Part shown: piece by piece, positions 12,648 to 19,660 of the stretch | Numbering within the stretch: the first letter of the stretch is position 1 | Layout: each line of letters begins with the position of its first letter | IMG/VR virus record: IMGVR_UViG_3300032607_000271 | Location: 1 to 31,196 of that record | Direction: 5' to 3' (one strand) | DNA: 31,196 nt | Source of the DNA: a virus | Position numbers and translations under genes: made by a program | The notes under the pieces: generated by a model | What the model saw: only the letters and a program-made list of their open reading frames with translations | The model's database searches: none | What the model was told of the DNA's origin: nothing

Positions 12648-14626
12648 TAGGAGCTTCAATATATGTAAAAGATTCTATTACTTTAGAATATTTAAAATTA
12701 GATTTGTTTTCAGATGAAAAAATTTCTGTTAACAGTTCTATTCAAAATATAAGTGACATTAGTAAAACGTTTTCTGATTATAGTCAAAGTTTTACAGTTC
12801 CAGCATCAAAAAATAATAATAAAATTTTTAAACATTGGTACAATAATGACATTGATTTTGGATATGACCAAAGAAGAAGAAGTGATGCTTATATAGAATT
12901 AGATTCTATTCTTTTTAGAAATGGAAAAATACAGTTAGAAAGTGTTGATTTTGCAAATGGAAAAGTACTTAATTATAAGCTAACTTTTTTAGGTATTTTA
13001 GTTAGTTTAAAAGATACATTTAATAATTTATTATTAAAAGATTTAACATTAGACAATACTTATGATTTAGTTTACACTCCTGACGTAGTTAAAAATTTAG
13101 TTACAACAACTGCAGTAAGTACAAATGTAATGTTTCCTTTAATATCATCTGAAAATGTTTGGACATACGGAGCAGGAACTACTTATGATATATCTAATTC
13201 AACAAAACCAATAAGGTATAATGATTTATTTCCAGCTATAAAATTAGATGCAGTTTTAAGAATGATTGAAACTCAATTTGGAATAACATTTAACAGAACT
13301 TCAGCGAATACTTTTTTAAATGATACGCGTTTTTTAAATGCTTATTTATGGCTTAAAAATGCTGAAAAGTTTTTATTAAAAGAAAGTACTTCTTTAATAA
13401 CTTGGGATTCATTAACAGGTTCTTCTGCTGGTTTTATAGTTGATTTAGCAAACGAATCTTTTAGTGGTAATGGTGTTACATATCCAGGTTTTTTATCCGC
13501 TACTTTAAATATAAATGTATCAGGAAGTGGCGATGTTTACAATGTTCATTTATACAAAAATAATGTAGAATATTCAAAACAAACTTTTACTTCAACAAAT
13601 AGCAATAGGTCTATATCTATAGTTGGAGCATCTGGAATCATACCTACTACAGATGTTTATACTGTTAAAATATCAGCTATTAATCCAGTGACTTTTGATG
13701 CTCAAATTGAATTAAGAATAAATTTTGGAATGGCTTCTGCTTATAGTTATATGGAAAAAGCACCTCAAACAAGTGCAGCAAATAAACTACCTATAAAAGA
13801 TTATTTTCCAGAAATAAAAATAGAGGATTTTTTTAGTGGTTTATTAAAACAATTTAACTTAACGTGTTATTCGATAGTCCAAAATGTTTACGAAATAGAA
13901 ACAATAGAAAGTTTTTATGCAAGTGGAAATATAATTGACATTTCAAAATATATAATAATTGATAGTCAAAATCTTGATAGAATAAAAAGTTTTAATAAAA
14001 TAAAATTTGAATATGAGAAATCAGAAAATGTAATTTCAGCAAATTTCTTAAGTGCTAATTCAAGAAGTTATGGTGATTTATTACAGGATTTTGAAAGCGA
14101 TGGCAGCGAATATAATATTAAACTACCTTTTGAATTATTAGCATTTAATAAACTATCAGGAAATTTAGTTGTTGGATATGCTTTAAAGTTTGATTTAAAA
14201 CAATATGTTCCAAAGCCTGTTATTTTATACGATTTAAACCCAAGCGGATTAACTTCTGCTCCGTCTTATTATTTTACAGGCTCAACTAATAACGCATACA
14301 CTAACTACAAAGCATTTGTAAATGAAACTTTAATTAGCGGAGTTTATCATTCTTTAGTTTGGGGTTCTGAAAATTCGTTTTTTACTTCAACTATTCCAAA
14401 TAGTTTGTATTTTAATTATTATCAAAATTATTTGCAAAATGTTTTCAATATAAAAACAAGAACTTTCAAAACAAAAGCAATTTTACCTTTGTCAATAATT
14501 ACAACTTTAAGACTTAAAGACAGGATACAAATTAGAGATAAAAAATATATTATAAATAATATGGTTACTGACTTAACTACAAACGAAGTTCAATTTGAAT
14601 TAATAACAGACTTTAGAATATTATGA
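12644..14626 (+). CDS. Large tail-tip / baseplate hub-like protein, 660 aa
   Basis: The N-terminus contains ISKTFSDYSQSFTVPASKNN followed by NKIFKHWYNNDIDFGYDQRR, a segment I associate with large tail proteins of Bacteroidetes phages. The middle is Ser/Thr/Asn-rich and beta-like, consistent with an inserted Ig-like or carbohydrate-binding domain (SATLNINVSGSGDVYNVHLY), and the C-terminus returns to a compact fold (LRLKDRIQIRDKKYIINNMV). The likely role is the hub or tail-associated protein under the tail tube. Size and position support this; a precise family is not identified. Confidence 0.65.
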   Translation: MIGASIYVKDSITLEYLKLDLFSDEKISVNSSIQNISDISKTFSDYSQSFTVPASKNNNKIFKHWYNNDIDFGYDQRRRSDAYIELDSILFRNGKIQLESVDFANGKVLNYKLTFLGILVSLKDTFNNLLLKDLTLDNTYDLVYTPDVVKNLVTTTAVSTNVMFPLISSENVWTYGAGTTYDISNSTKPIRYNDLFPAIKLDAVLRMIETQFGITFNRTSANTFLNDTRFLNAYLWLKNAEKFLLKESTSLITWDSLTGSSAGFIVDLANESFSGNGVTYPGFLSATLNINVSGSGDVYNVHLYKNNVEYSKQTFTSTNSNRSISIVGASGIIPTTDVYTVKISAINPVTFDAQIELRINFGMASAYSYMEKAPQTSAANKLPIKDYFPEIKIEDFFSGLLKQFNLTCYSIVQNVYEIETIESFYASGNIIDISKYIIIDSQNLDRIKSFNKIKFEYEKSENVISANFLSANSRSYGDLLQDFESDGSEYNIKLPFELLAFNKLSGNLVVGYALKFDLKQYVPKPVILYDLNPSGLTSAPSYYFTGSTNNAYTNYKAFVNETLISGVYHSLVWGSENSFFTSTIPNSLYFNYYQNYLQNVFNIKTRTFKTKAILPLSIITTLRLKDRIQIRDKKYIINNMVTDLTTNEVQFELITDFRIL

Positions 14627-14775
14627 TAAAACATATTTTAGACTTATTAGCATTAGATGATTTCTACGCACAAAGTGAATTAATAGAAATTGCAAAAGGA
14701 AAACACGAAATTCCAACAACATTTAAAAAAGGATTTAATAAAATAAAAAGAGAAATAAAATGGCTAAACCGATAG
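14623..14775 (+). CDS. Small protein between hub and tape measure, 50 aa
   Basis: The start overlaps the hub gene stop as ATGA, and the end overlaps the tape measure start by 16 bases. The sequence is MIKHILDLLALDDFYAQSEL, then a basic helix (KKGFNKIKREIKWLNR). The double overlap fits the coupling pattern of the operon. Possibly a small tail accessory protein; no family recognised. Confidence 0.55.
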   Translation: MIKHILDLLALDDFYAQSELIEIAKGKHEIPTTFKKGFNKIKREIKWLNR

Positions 14776-16247
14776 AAGTAGATTTACAAGTAAAAGACAA
14801 TATTCAAGATTCTATTGCTGGTTTAAAAGCGTTAAAAAGACAGTTAAAAGATACCGCTGCTGGTTCAGAAGAATTTAAAAAAATATACAATCAAATTGAC
14901 GATTTAGAAGATAAAATTAAATCATCTAAAAATGCAAGTAGTGATTGGATTGATAGCTTAGAAAGTGCAGGAGGTCCTTTAGGTGCTTTAGGCGGTAGTT
15001 TAAATAGAGCAAAAGTTGCAACACAATCTTTTAGTGGAGCATTAAAAGCTACAGGTATTGGCTTAATAGTAGCTTTAATAGGTGGATTAGTTGCTGCATT
15101 CTCTGATAACGAAGTAGCGATGAAGAAAATTCAACCATTATTGGATGGAATGAAGAAAATATTTCAAGGAATATTTCGTGCAGTAGAGCCTTTGTTTAAT
15201 ACGTTAGTAGATTTAGCATTAAGTGCTTTACCAATGGTTTCACAAGCGTTTGGAGTTGTATATTCAAGCGTTACTGCTGTATTTGATTCACTTGGAATGA
15301 TTGGTTCTGCAATTAAAAAGTTAATTAGTGGAGATTTTAGTGGAGCGTGGAAAGACGCAAAAAGTTCTGTTAATGATTTTAGTAAAAACTATGATGCATC
15401 TGTAAAAAGATTTAATAGTGGTACTAAAGAAATGACAGCTACAGAAAAAGAGGAAGCAGAGAAAAGAGCGGCGTCAAGGAAATTAGCACAAGAAAAAAAA
15501 GAAGAAGAAGAAAAAAAGTCAAGAGAAAAAGCATTAGCACAAGCTAAAGAAGATGCAGAGAAAGCAATTCAAGCAAAAAAAGAATACATAGATAAAGCAA
15601 ATGCATTTGACGATGAAAACAATTTAAAATCTGTTGGTAAAAATACAGGTTTTAATAGGTTAGATATGGAGGCTGATTTAGCTAATAAAATTGAAATTCA
15701 AAGAAAAGCTACTGAAGATGAAAAAAAGCAAACAGAAGCAAGAATTGCATTAGCTAAATTAGAAAAAGAACAAAAGTTAGAAGCATTACAACAAACATCT
15801 AACACGTTAAATGGATTAGCTGATTTATTAGGTAAACAAACTACTGCTGGAAAAGTAGCTGCAGTAGCAAGTGCTACAATAGAAACTTTTTTGTCTGCAC
15901 AAAGAGCATATAGTGCTACTGTAGGAATACCAATAGTTGGACCTGTATTGGCTCCTATAAATGCAGGATTAGCTATTGCTGGAGGATTAAAAAATATTAA
16001 ATCTATTTTAGCTGTAAAAACTCCTGGAGGTGGCGGTGGTTCAGCTCCAAGTGTAGGTGGTGGAGAAGGTGGACGTTCTTCTGCATCGCCTAATTTTAAC
16101 GTTGTAGGAGCAAGTTCTACTAATCAATTAGCACAATCAATAGGGCAACAGCAAAATCAACCAATAAAGGCTTATGTAGTATCTAATGAAGTAACAACAC
16201 AACAAGCATTAGATAGAAATATAGTTAAAAGTGCAACACTTGGTTAA
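14760..16247 (+). CDS. Tape measure protein, 495 aa
   Basis: Typical tape measure layout: N-terminal helical domain with AGLKALKRQLKDTAAGSEEF, a hydrophobic stretch (ATGIGLIVALIGGLVAAF, about 98-115) and a second one (LVDLALSALPMVSQAFGVVY), then a long Glu/Lys/Ala coiled coil (about 225-340), then another hydrophobic segment (AYSATVGIPIVGPVLAPINA, LAIAGG) and a Gly-rich linker (TPGGGGGSAPSVGGGEGG). At roughly 1.5 angstrom per residue this predicts a tail of about 75 nm, within the siphovirus range. It sets tail length and may help DNA pass the inner membrane. It stands downstream of the tail-tip genes, the reverse of the common order. Confidence 0.85.
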   Translation: MAKPIEVDLQVKDNIQDSIAGLKALKRQLKDTAAGSEEFKKIYNQIDDLEDKIKSSKNASSDWIDSLESAGGPLGALGGSLNRAKVATQSFSGALKATGIGLIVALIGGLVAAFSDNEVAMKKIQPLLDGMKKIFQGIFRAVEPLFNTLVDLALSALPMVSQAFGVVYSSVTAVFDSLGMIGSAIKKLISGDFSGAWKDAKSSVNDFSKNYDASVKRFNSGTKEMTATEKEEAEKRAASRKLAQEKKEEEEKKSREKALAQAKEDAEKAIQAKKEYIDKANAFDDENNLKSVGKNTGFNRLDMEADLANKIEIQRKATEDEKKQTEARIALAKLEKEQKLEALQQTSNTLNGLADLLGKQTTAGKVAAVASATIETFLSAQRAYSATVGIPIVGPVLAPINAGLAIAGGLKNIKSILAVKTPGGGGGSAPSVGGGEGGRSSASPNFNVVGASSTNQLAQSIGQQQNQPIKAYVVSNEVTTQQALDRNIVKSATLG

Positions 16248-16292
16248 TTAAAACAAAATAAAAATAAAATAATTATAATTAAAAAATAGAAT

Positions 16293-16883
16293 ATGCGAAT
16301 AGTTGAACTAATAATTGACGAAAAAGAAGACTTAAACGGAATAGAAGCAGTTTCAATAGTTGAATTTCCAGCAATAGAATCTAATTTTGTAGCATTAAGC
16401 GAACAGTTAGAACTTGCAAAAGTTGATGAAGAAAAAAGAATTTTAATGGGTGCAGCATTAATTCCAAATAAAAATATTTATCGCAGAAATGGTAAAGATG
16501 AATATTATATTTTCTTTTCAGATGATACAGTAAGAAAGGCAAGTGAACTTTTTTTAATGAATAGTAATCAAAATAATGCTACATTAGAACACGACAAGAA
16601 ACTAAAGGATTTATCTGTTGTTGAAAGTTGGATTGTTGAAGATTCAGAAATGGATAAGTCTAAAAAATATGGTTTAAATGCACCTGTTGGAACTTGGGTA
16701 GTTTCTATGAAAGTAAATAATGACGAAATTTGGAATGACTTTGTAAAAACAGGTAAAGTAAAAGGATTTAGCATTGAAGGATATTTTGCTGATAAATTAG
16801 AAATGAGTTTGCAAGTTGAGCAAGAAAATGAACTAATAGAAAAAATAAAATCAATAATTAAAAATGCTGAAATTAATAAATAA
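16293..16883 (+). CDS. XkdF-like prohead protease candidate, 196 aa
   Basis: The sequence fits the XkdF family of PBSX-type phages: GAALIPNKNIYRR (53-65), YYIFFSDDTVRKASELFL (71-88), TLEHDKKLKDLSVVESW (97-113), LNAPVGTWVVSMKV and KGFSIEGYF (157-165). H100 in the EHD motif and S160 in GFSIEG are candidates for a Ser/His catalytic pair as proposed for phage prohead proteases. It begins the head module and is followed by scaffold and capsid genes, the expected neighbours. Proteolytic activity has not been shown for most family members. Confidence 0.8.
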   Translation: MRIVELIIDEKEDLNGIEAVSIVEFPAIESNFVALSEQLELAKVDEEKRILMGAALIPNKNIYRRNGKDEYYIFFSDDTVRKASELFLMNSNQNNATLEHDKKLKDLSVVESWIVEDSEMDKSKKYGLNAPVGTWVVSMKVNNDEIWNDFVKTGKVKGFSIEGYFADKLEMSLQVEQENELIEKIKSIIKNAEINK

Positions 16884-16887
16884 AATT

Positions 16888-17073
16888 ATGGGAAATAAAA
16901 CAAGTTCACCAACAGGTGGAAAAAGAGGTTGTCTTTGCGAAGATGAAACGTATAGTGTAGATTGTTGTCAAGGTGAATTAATTAACCAAGGAATTGGAAG
17001 TTTAGTTGAACAATCAGGTGCAACAGTTACAAACCAAAGTAATGAAAGAACTATTGTCACAAATAACGGCTAA
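16888..17073 (+). CDS. Small Cys-rich structural-module protein, 61 aa
   Basis: The start at 16888 follows an AATAAAATT leader after the protease stop; an in-frame ATG at 16864 would add 8 residues and overlap. Residues 14-29 (RGCLCEDETYSVDCCQ) carry four Cys as CxC and CC, followed by GELINQGIGSLVEQSG. I recall a similar GCLC...YS..CC..... QGIG protein next to head genes in other Bacteroidetes phages. It could be a disulfide- or metal-stabilised virion component. Function unknown. Confidence 0.65.
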   Translation: MGNKTSSPTGGKRGCLCEDETYSVDCCQGELINQGIGSLVEQSGATVTNQSNERTIVTNNG

Positions 17074-17119
17074 TTTATAACAAAAATAAATAATAATAAT
17101 TAATATAAAAAATGTAAAT

Positions 17120-17656
17120 ATGAATGTACTAAACGAAATTAAAACTCTTTTGGGAATTGAAGTAAAACTTGCTCAAATGAAACTTAAAGACGGAATTACC
17201 ATTATTGAAGCAGAAGTTTTTGAAATGGATAATGCAGTTTTTTTAGTTAACGGAGAAGAAAAGATTCCTGTTCCTGTTGGAGAATACGAATTAGAAGATG
17301 GTATGATTTTAGTTGTAGCAGTTGAAGGTGTTATTGCTGAAATTAAAGAAGTATTTTCTGAAGAAGAAGTTGCACCTGAAGCAGAAGTTGCACCTGTTGT
17401 TGAAGCACAAGCCGAACCAACAAGTCCAAAACGTGTTGTTGAATCAGTTTCAAAAGAAATGTTCTTTGCTGAAATTGAAAAACTACAGTCTCAAATTGCT
17501 GAATTAAAATCAGCTAAAAAAGAATTAAGTTCTGACGTTGTTGTTGAACCTTTAACACATTCTCCAGAAGTTAAAAAAGAAGTAAAAATAAATAAATTTT
17601 CATCTAATCGCCAAATGACAACTCAAGACAGAGTTATGGCTAAACTATTTAATTAA
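17120..17656 (+). CDS. Scaffold-like protein preceding the capsid gene, 178 aa
   Basis: The N-terminal 75 residues form a beta-rich, acidic domain (IIEAEVFEMDNAVFLVNGEE, PVPVGEYELEDGMILVVAVE). A linker rich in Glu, Ala, Val and Pro follows (EEEVAPEAEVAPVVEAQAEP), then a coiled coil (EMFFAEIEKLQSQIAELKSA) and a basic tail. Acidic, coiled-coil proteins encoded just before the major capsid gene usually scaffold the procapsid. The spacing of 6 bases to the capsid start supports coexpression. A decoration role for the N-terminal domain is an alternative. Confidence 0.7.
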   Translation: MNVLNEIKTLLGIEVKLAQMKLKDGITIIEAEVFEMDNAVFLVNGEEKIPVPVGEYELEDGMILVVAVEGVIAEIKEVFSEEEVAPEAEVAPVVEAQAEPTSPKRVVESVSKEMFFAEIEKLQSQIAELKSAKKELSSDVVVEPLTHSPEVKKEVKINKFSSNRQMTTQDRVMAKLFN

Positions 17657-17662
17657 GAAACT

Positions 17663-18616
17663 ATGCCGACTACTACAAGTATTACTACTACCTATACAGG
17701 TGAATTTGCTGGAAAATATATTTCAGCCGCATTACTATCAGCTAACACTATCGCAAATGGTGGAATTGAAGTTTTGCCAAACGTAAAATTTAAAACAGTT
17801 ATCCAAAAAATAGCTACTGATGCAATTGTAAAAGATGCGACTTGTGATTTTGATGCTACTTCTACAGTAACATTAACAGAAAAAGTTTTACTTGCAGAAG
17901 AATTTCAAGTTAATTTGCAACTATGTAAGAAAGACTTTCATTCAACTTGGCAAGGAATGGAAATGGGATTCAGTTCTTTTGATACATTACCAAAATCATT
18001 TGCTGATTTCTTAATTGCTCACGTTGCTGCAAAAGTTGCTGAAAAAACAGAACAAAACATTTGGAGAGGTGTAACTGCGAACGCTGGAGAATTTAATGGA
18101 TTCGCTACTTTGTTAGCTTTAGATGCTGCATTACCAGCCGCTCAAGAAGTTCTTGGAACTACTGTTACTGCTGCTAACGTAATTGCTGAACTTGGAAAAG
18201 TTGTTGATGCAATTCCTGCTAAACTTTACGGAAAAGAAGATTTATATATCTATGTTTCTCAAAACATTGCAAGAGCATACGTTAGAGCATTAGGCGGATT
18301 TGGAGCAAGTGGATTAGGAGCAAATGGTACTAATAACGAAGGAACTGCTTGGTATAATAACGGTTCACTTTCTTTTGATGGTGTTAAAATATTTGTTGCA
18401 AACGGATTAGCTAATAACATCGCTATTTCTGCTGAAAAATCAAACTTATTCTTTGGAACTGGATTGCTATCTGACCAAAACGAAGTTAAAGTAATTGATA
18501 TGTCTGACATTGATGGTTCACAAAACGTTAGAATTGTAATGAGATTTACTGCTGGTGTTCAATATGCAATTGTTGAAGATATTGTAACATACGGAATCGT
18601 TAACGCTGCTAACTAA
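17663..18616 (+). CDS. Major capsid protein (HK97 fold), 317 aa
   Basis: Position after protease and scaffold, size, and a terminator directly behind indicate the major capsid protein. The N-terminus is Thr-rich (TTTSITTTYTGEFAGKYI), followed by segments expected of HK97-fold proteins: an extended arm and helix (SAALLSANTIANGG), the spine-helix region (FADFLIAHVAAKVAEKTEQN), and a C-terminal beta region (VRIVMRFTAGVQYAIVEDIV). Gly- and Ala-rich loops (GGFGASGLGANG) occur in the peripheral domain. Codons here are the most regular of the region, as expected for a highly expressed gene. No sign of a separate cleaved delta domain is visible. Confidence 0.85.
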   Translation: MPTTTSITTTYTGEFAGKYISAALLSANTIANGGIEVLPNVKFKTVIQKIATDAIVKDATCDFDATSTVTLTEKVLLAEEFQVNLQLCKKDFHSTWQGMEMGFSSFDTLPKSFADFLIAHVAAKVAEKTEQNIWRGVTANAGEFNGFATLLALDAALPAAQEVLGTTVTAANVIAELGKVVDAIPAKLYGKEDLYIYVSQNIARAYVRALGGFGASGLGANGTNNEGTAWYNNGSLSFDGVKIFVANGLANNIAISAEKSNLFFGTGLLSDQNEVKVIDMSDIDGSQNVRIVMRFTAGVQYAIVEDIVTYGIVNAAN

Positions 18617-18637
18617 TAATAATTAGTTTTATTAAAC

Positions 18638-18667
18638 AAAGGGGAGGTAAAATGCCTTCCCTTTTTT
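18638..18667 (+). terminator. Intrinsic terminator after the major capsid gene
   Basis: AAAGGGGAGG (18638-18647) pairs with CCTTCCCTTT with one G-T pair around TAAAATG, followed by further T. This strong hairpin lies between the capsid and tail tube genes. With no clear promoter behind it, it probably works as a partial terminator that sets the ratio between the two. Confidence 0.9.
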
Positions 18668-18690
18668 ATTAACTTAAAAAATATAAAATT

Positions 18691-19233
18691 ATGCCTTGCG
18701 ATATATCATTAGGAAGAGCCGAACAATGTAAAGATTCAGTAGGTGGTTTAAAAGCAGTTTACTTCATTAATTGGGGAGATGCTACAACGGTTACTTATTC
18801 TGCAACTGCAGGACAAGAAGACGTCATTACTGCTTTAGGTGGTACTGCTATCGGTTATAAATACGAACTTAAAGGAGCATCGACATTTGAGCAAACGCTT
18901 ACAAGTTCACGTGAAAACGGAACTACATTTGTAGACCAAAAATTAAGTTTAGACTTAAAAAAATTATCAATTGCTGACCATAAACAATTGAAATTATTAG
19001 CTTATGGAAGACCTCAAATTATCATTGAAGATAATAACGGAAAATTCTTTTTAGCTGGTTTGACAAAAGGAATGGATTTAGTTACTGCTACAATTTCTAC
19101 AGGGGCAGCAATGGGAGATATGAGTGGTTATAAACTTGAATTTTCAGGAATGGAACCTGTTCCAGCTAATTTTGTTACTGGACCATTAACTACAGGTATT
19201 TTAGCTTCGATAGTTGAAGGAACTGTTGCTTAA
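18691..19233 (+). CDS. Major tail tube protein, 180 aa
   Basis: The protein starts MPCDISLGRAEQCKDSVGGL and continues with alternating strands (KAVYFINWGDATTVTYSATA, YKYELKGASTFEQTLTSSRE, FVDQKLSLDLKKLSIADHKQ), then YGRPQIIIEDNNGKFFLAGL and DMSGYKLEFSGMEPVPANFV. The pattern of a beta-sandwich with FExTLTSSRENGTTF-like hairpin is shared with tail tube proteins of Bacteroidetes siphoviruses as I recall them. It lies between two terminators, in agreement with separate control of an abundant protein. Confidence 0.75.
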   Translation: MPCDISLGRAEQCKDSVGGLKAVYFINWGDATTVTYSATAGQEDVITALGGTAIGYKYELKGASTFEQTLTSSRENGTTFVDQKLSLDLKKLSIADHKQLKLLAYGRPQIIIEDNNGKFFLAGLTKGMDLVTATISTGAAMGDMSGYKLEFSGMEPVPANFVTGPLTTGILASIVEGTVA

Positions 19234-19253
19234 ATTATTGTTTGTTTTTTTTA

Positions 19254-19288
19254 AAGAGGGTGCTATTTATTTAGCATCCTTTTTTTTT
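19254..19288 (+). terminator. Intrinsic terminator after the tail tube gene
   Basis: GGGTGCT (19258-19264) pairs with AGCATCC (19273-19279), with one G-T pair, around ATTTATTT; A residues precede it and nine T follow (19280-19288). A promoter-like sequence begins four bases later. Confidence 0.9.
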
Positions 19289-19291
19289 AAA

Positions 19292-19306
19292 ACAATTTTA
19301 TCTTTA
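19292..19306 (+). promoter_or_regulatory. Putative late promoter 3 (TAnnTTTA), upstream of the portal operon
   Basis: ACAATT (19292-19297), one spacer base, then TATCTTTA (19299-19306), ending exactly 25 bases before the ATG at 19331. It matches the sequence before the tail operon at 29 of 33 positions and shares the leader TTATTATTAATAAAAA. It directly follows a terminator. The A instead of G at the end of the box differs from the early promoters. Confidence 0.65.
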
Positions 19307-19330
19307 AATTATTATTAATAAAAATAGTTT

Positions 19331-19660
19331 ATGATAATTTTAAAAGAACAAAACACACCGCAAGAATTTAGTTTTATTCCAAGAGAATTAAATGCTACTA
19401 CTATTGTTTTAAGAAATGAAACAACAAATGTAGAAACTATTATTAATACTGAATTTTATTTATCAGATTATTATTTAACAGTAGTTAGTGTTTTTGATTT
19501 AAAAGAAAATACATTTTATAATTTAACTGTAAAAAATAACAATGATATAGTTTATAAAGATAAAATATTCTGTACAAATCAAGATTTAGATACATATTCA
19601 GTTAATAAAAATGAATACGTATCAAACGTTACAACAAACGAATTTAAAATTTATGAGTGA
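19331..19660 (+). CDS. Hypothetical structural-module protein, 109 aa
   Basis: First gene after putative late promoter 3. It is beta-rich: MIILKEQNTPQEFSFIPREL, TTIVLRNETTNVETIINTEF, LTVVSVFDLKENTFYNLTVK, then IVYKDKIFCTNQDLDTYSVN. The layout resembles a single Ig-like or fibronectin-like domain of the sort used in virion surface or baseplate proteins. I recall similar proteins (QEFSFIPR start) adjacent to portal genes in related phages. It overlaps the portal start by 8 bases. Confidence 0.65.
   Translation: MIILKEQNTPQEFSFIPRELNATTIVLRNETTNVETIINTEFYLSDYYLTVVSVFDLKENTFYNLTVKNNNDIVYKDKIFCTNQDLDTYSVNKNEYVSNVTTNEFKIYE

Noticed and set aside
17322-17507. 61-codon + strand frame inside the scaffold-like gene
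   Set aside because: Leu/Lys-rich product typical of reading A-rich codons in a shifted frame; fully inside a better gene with no independent start context.
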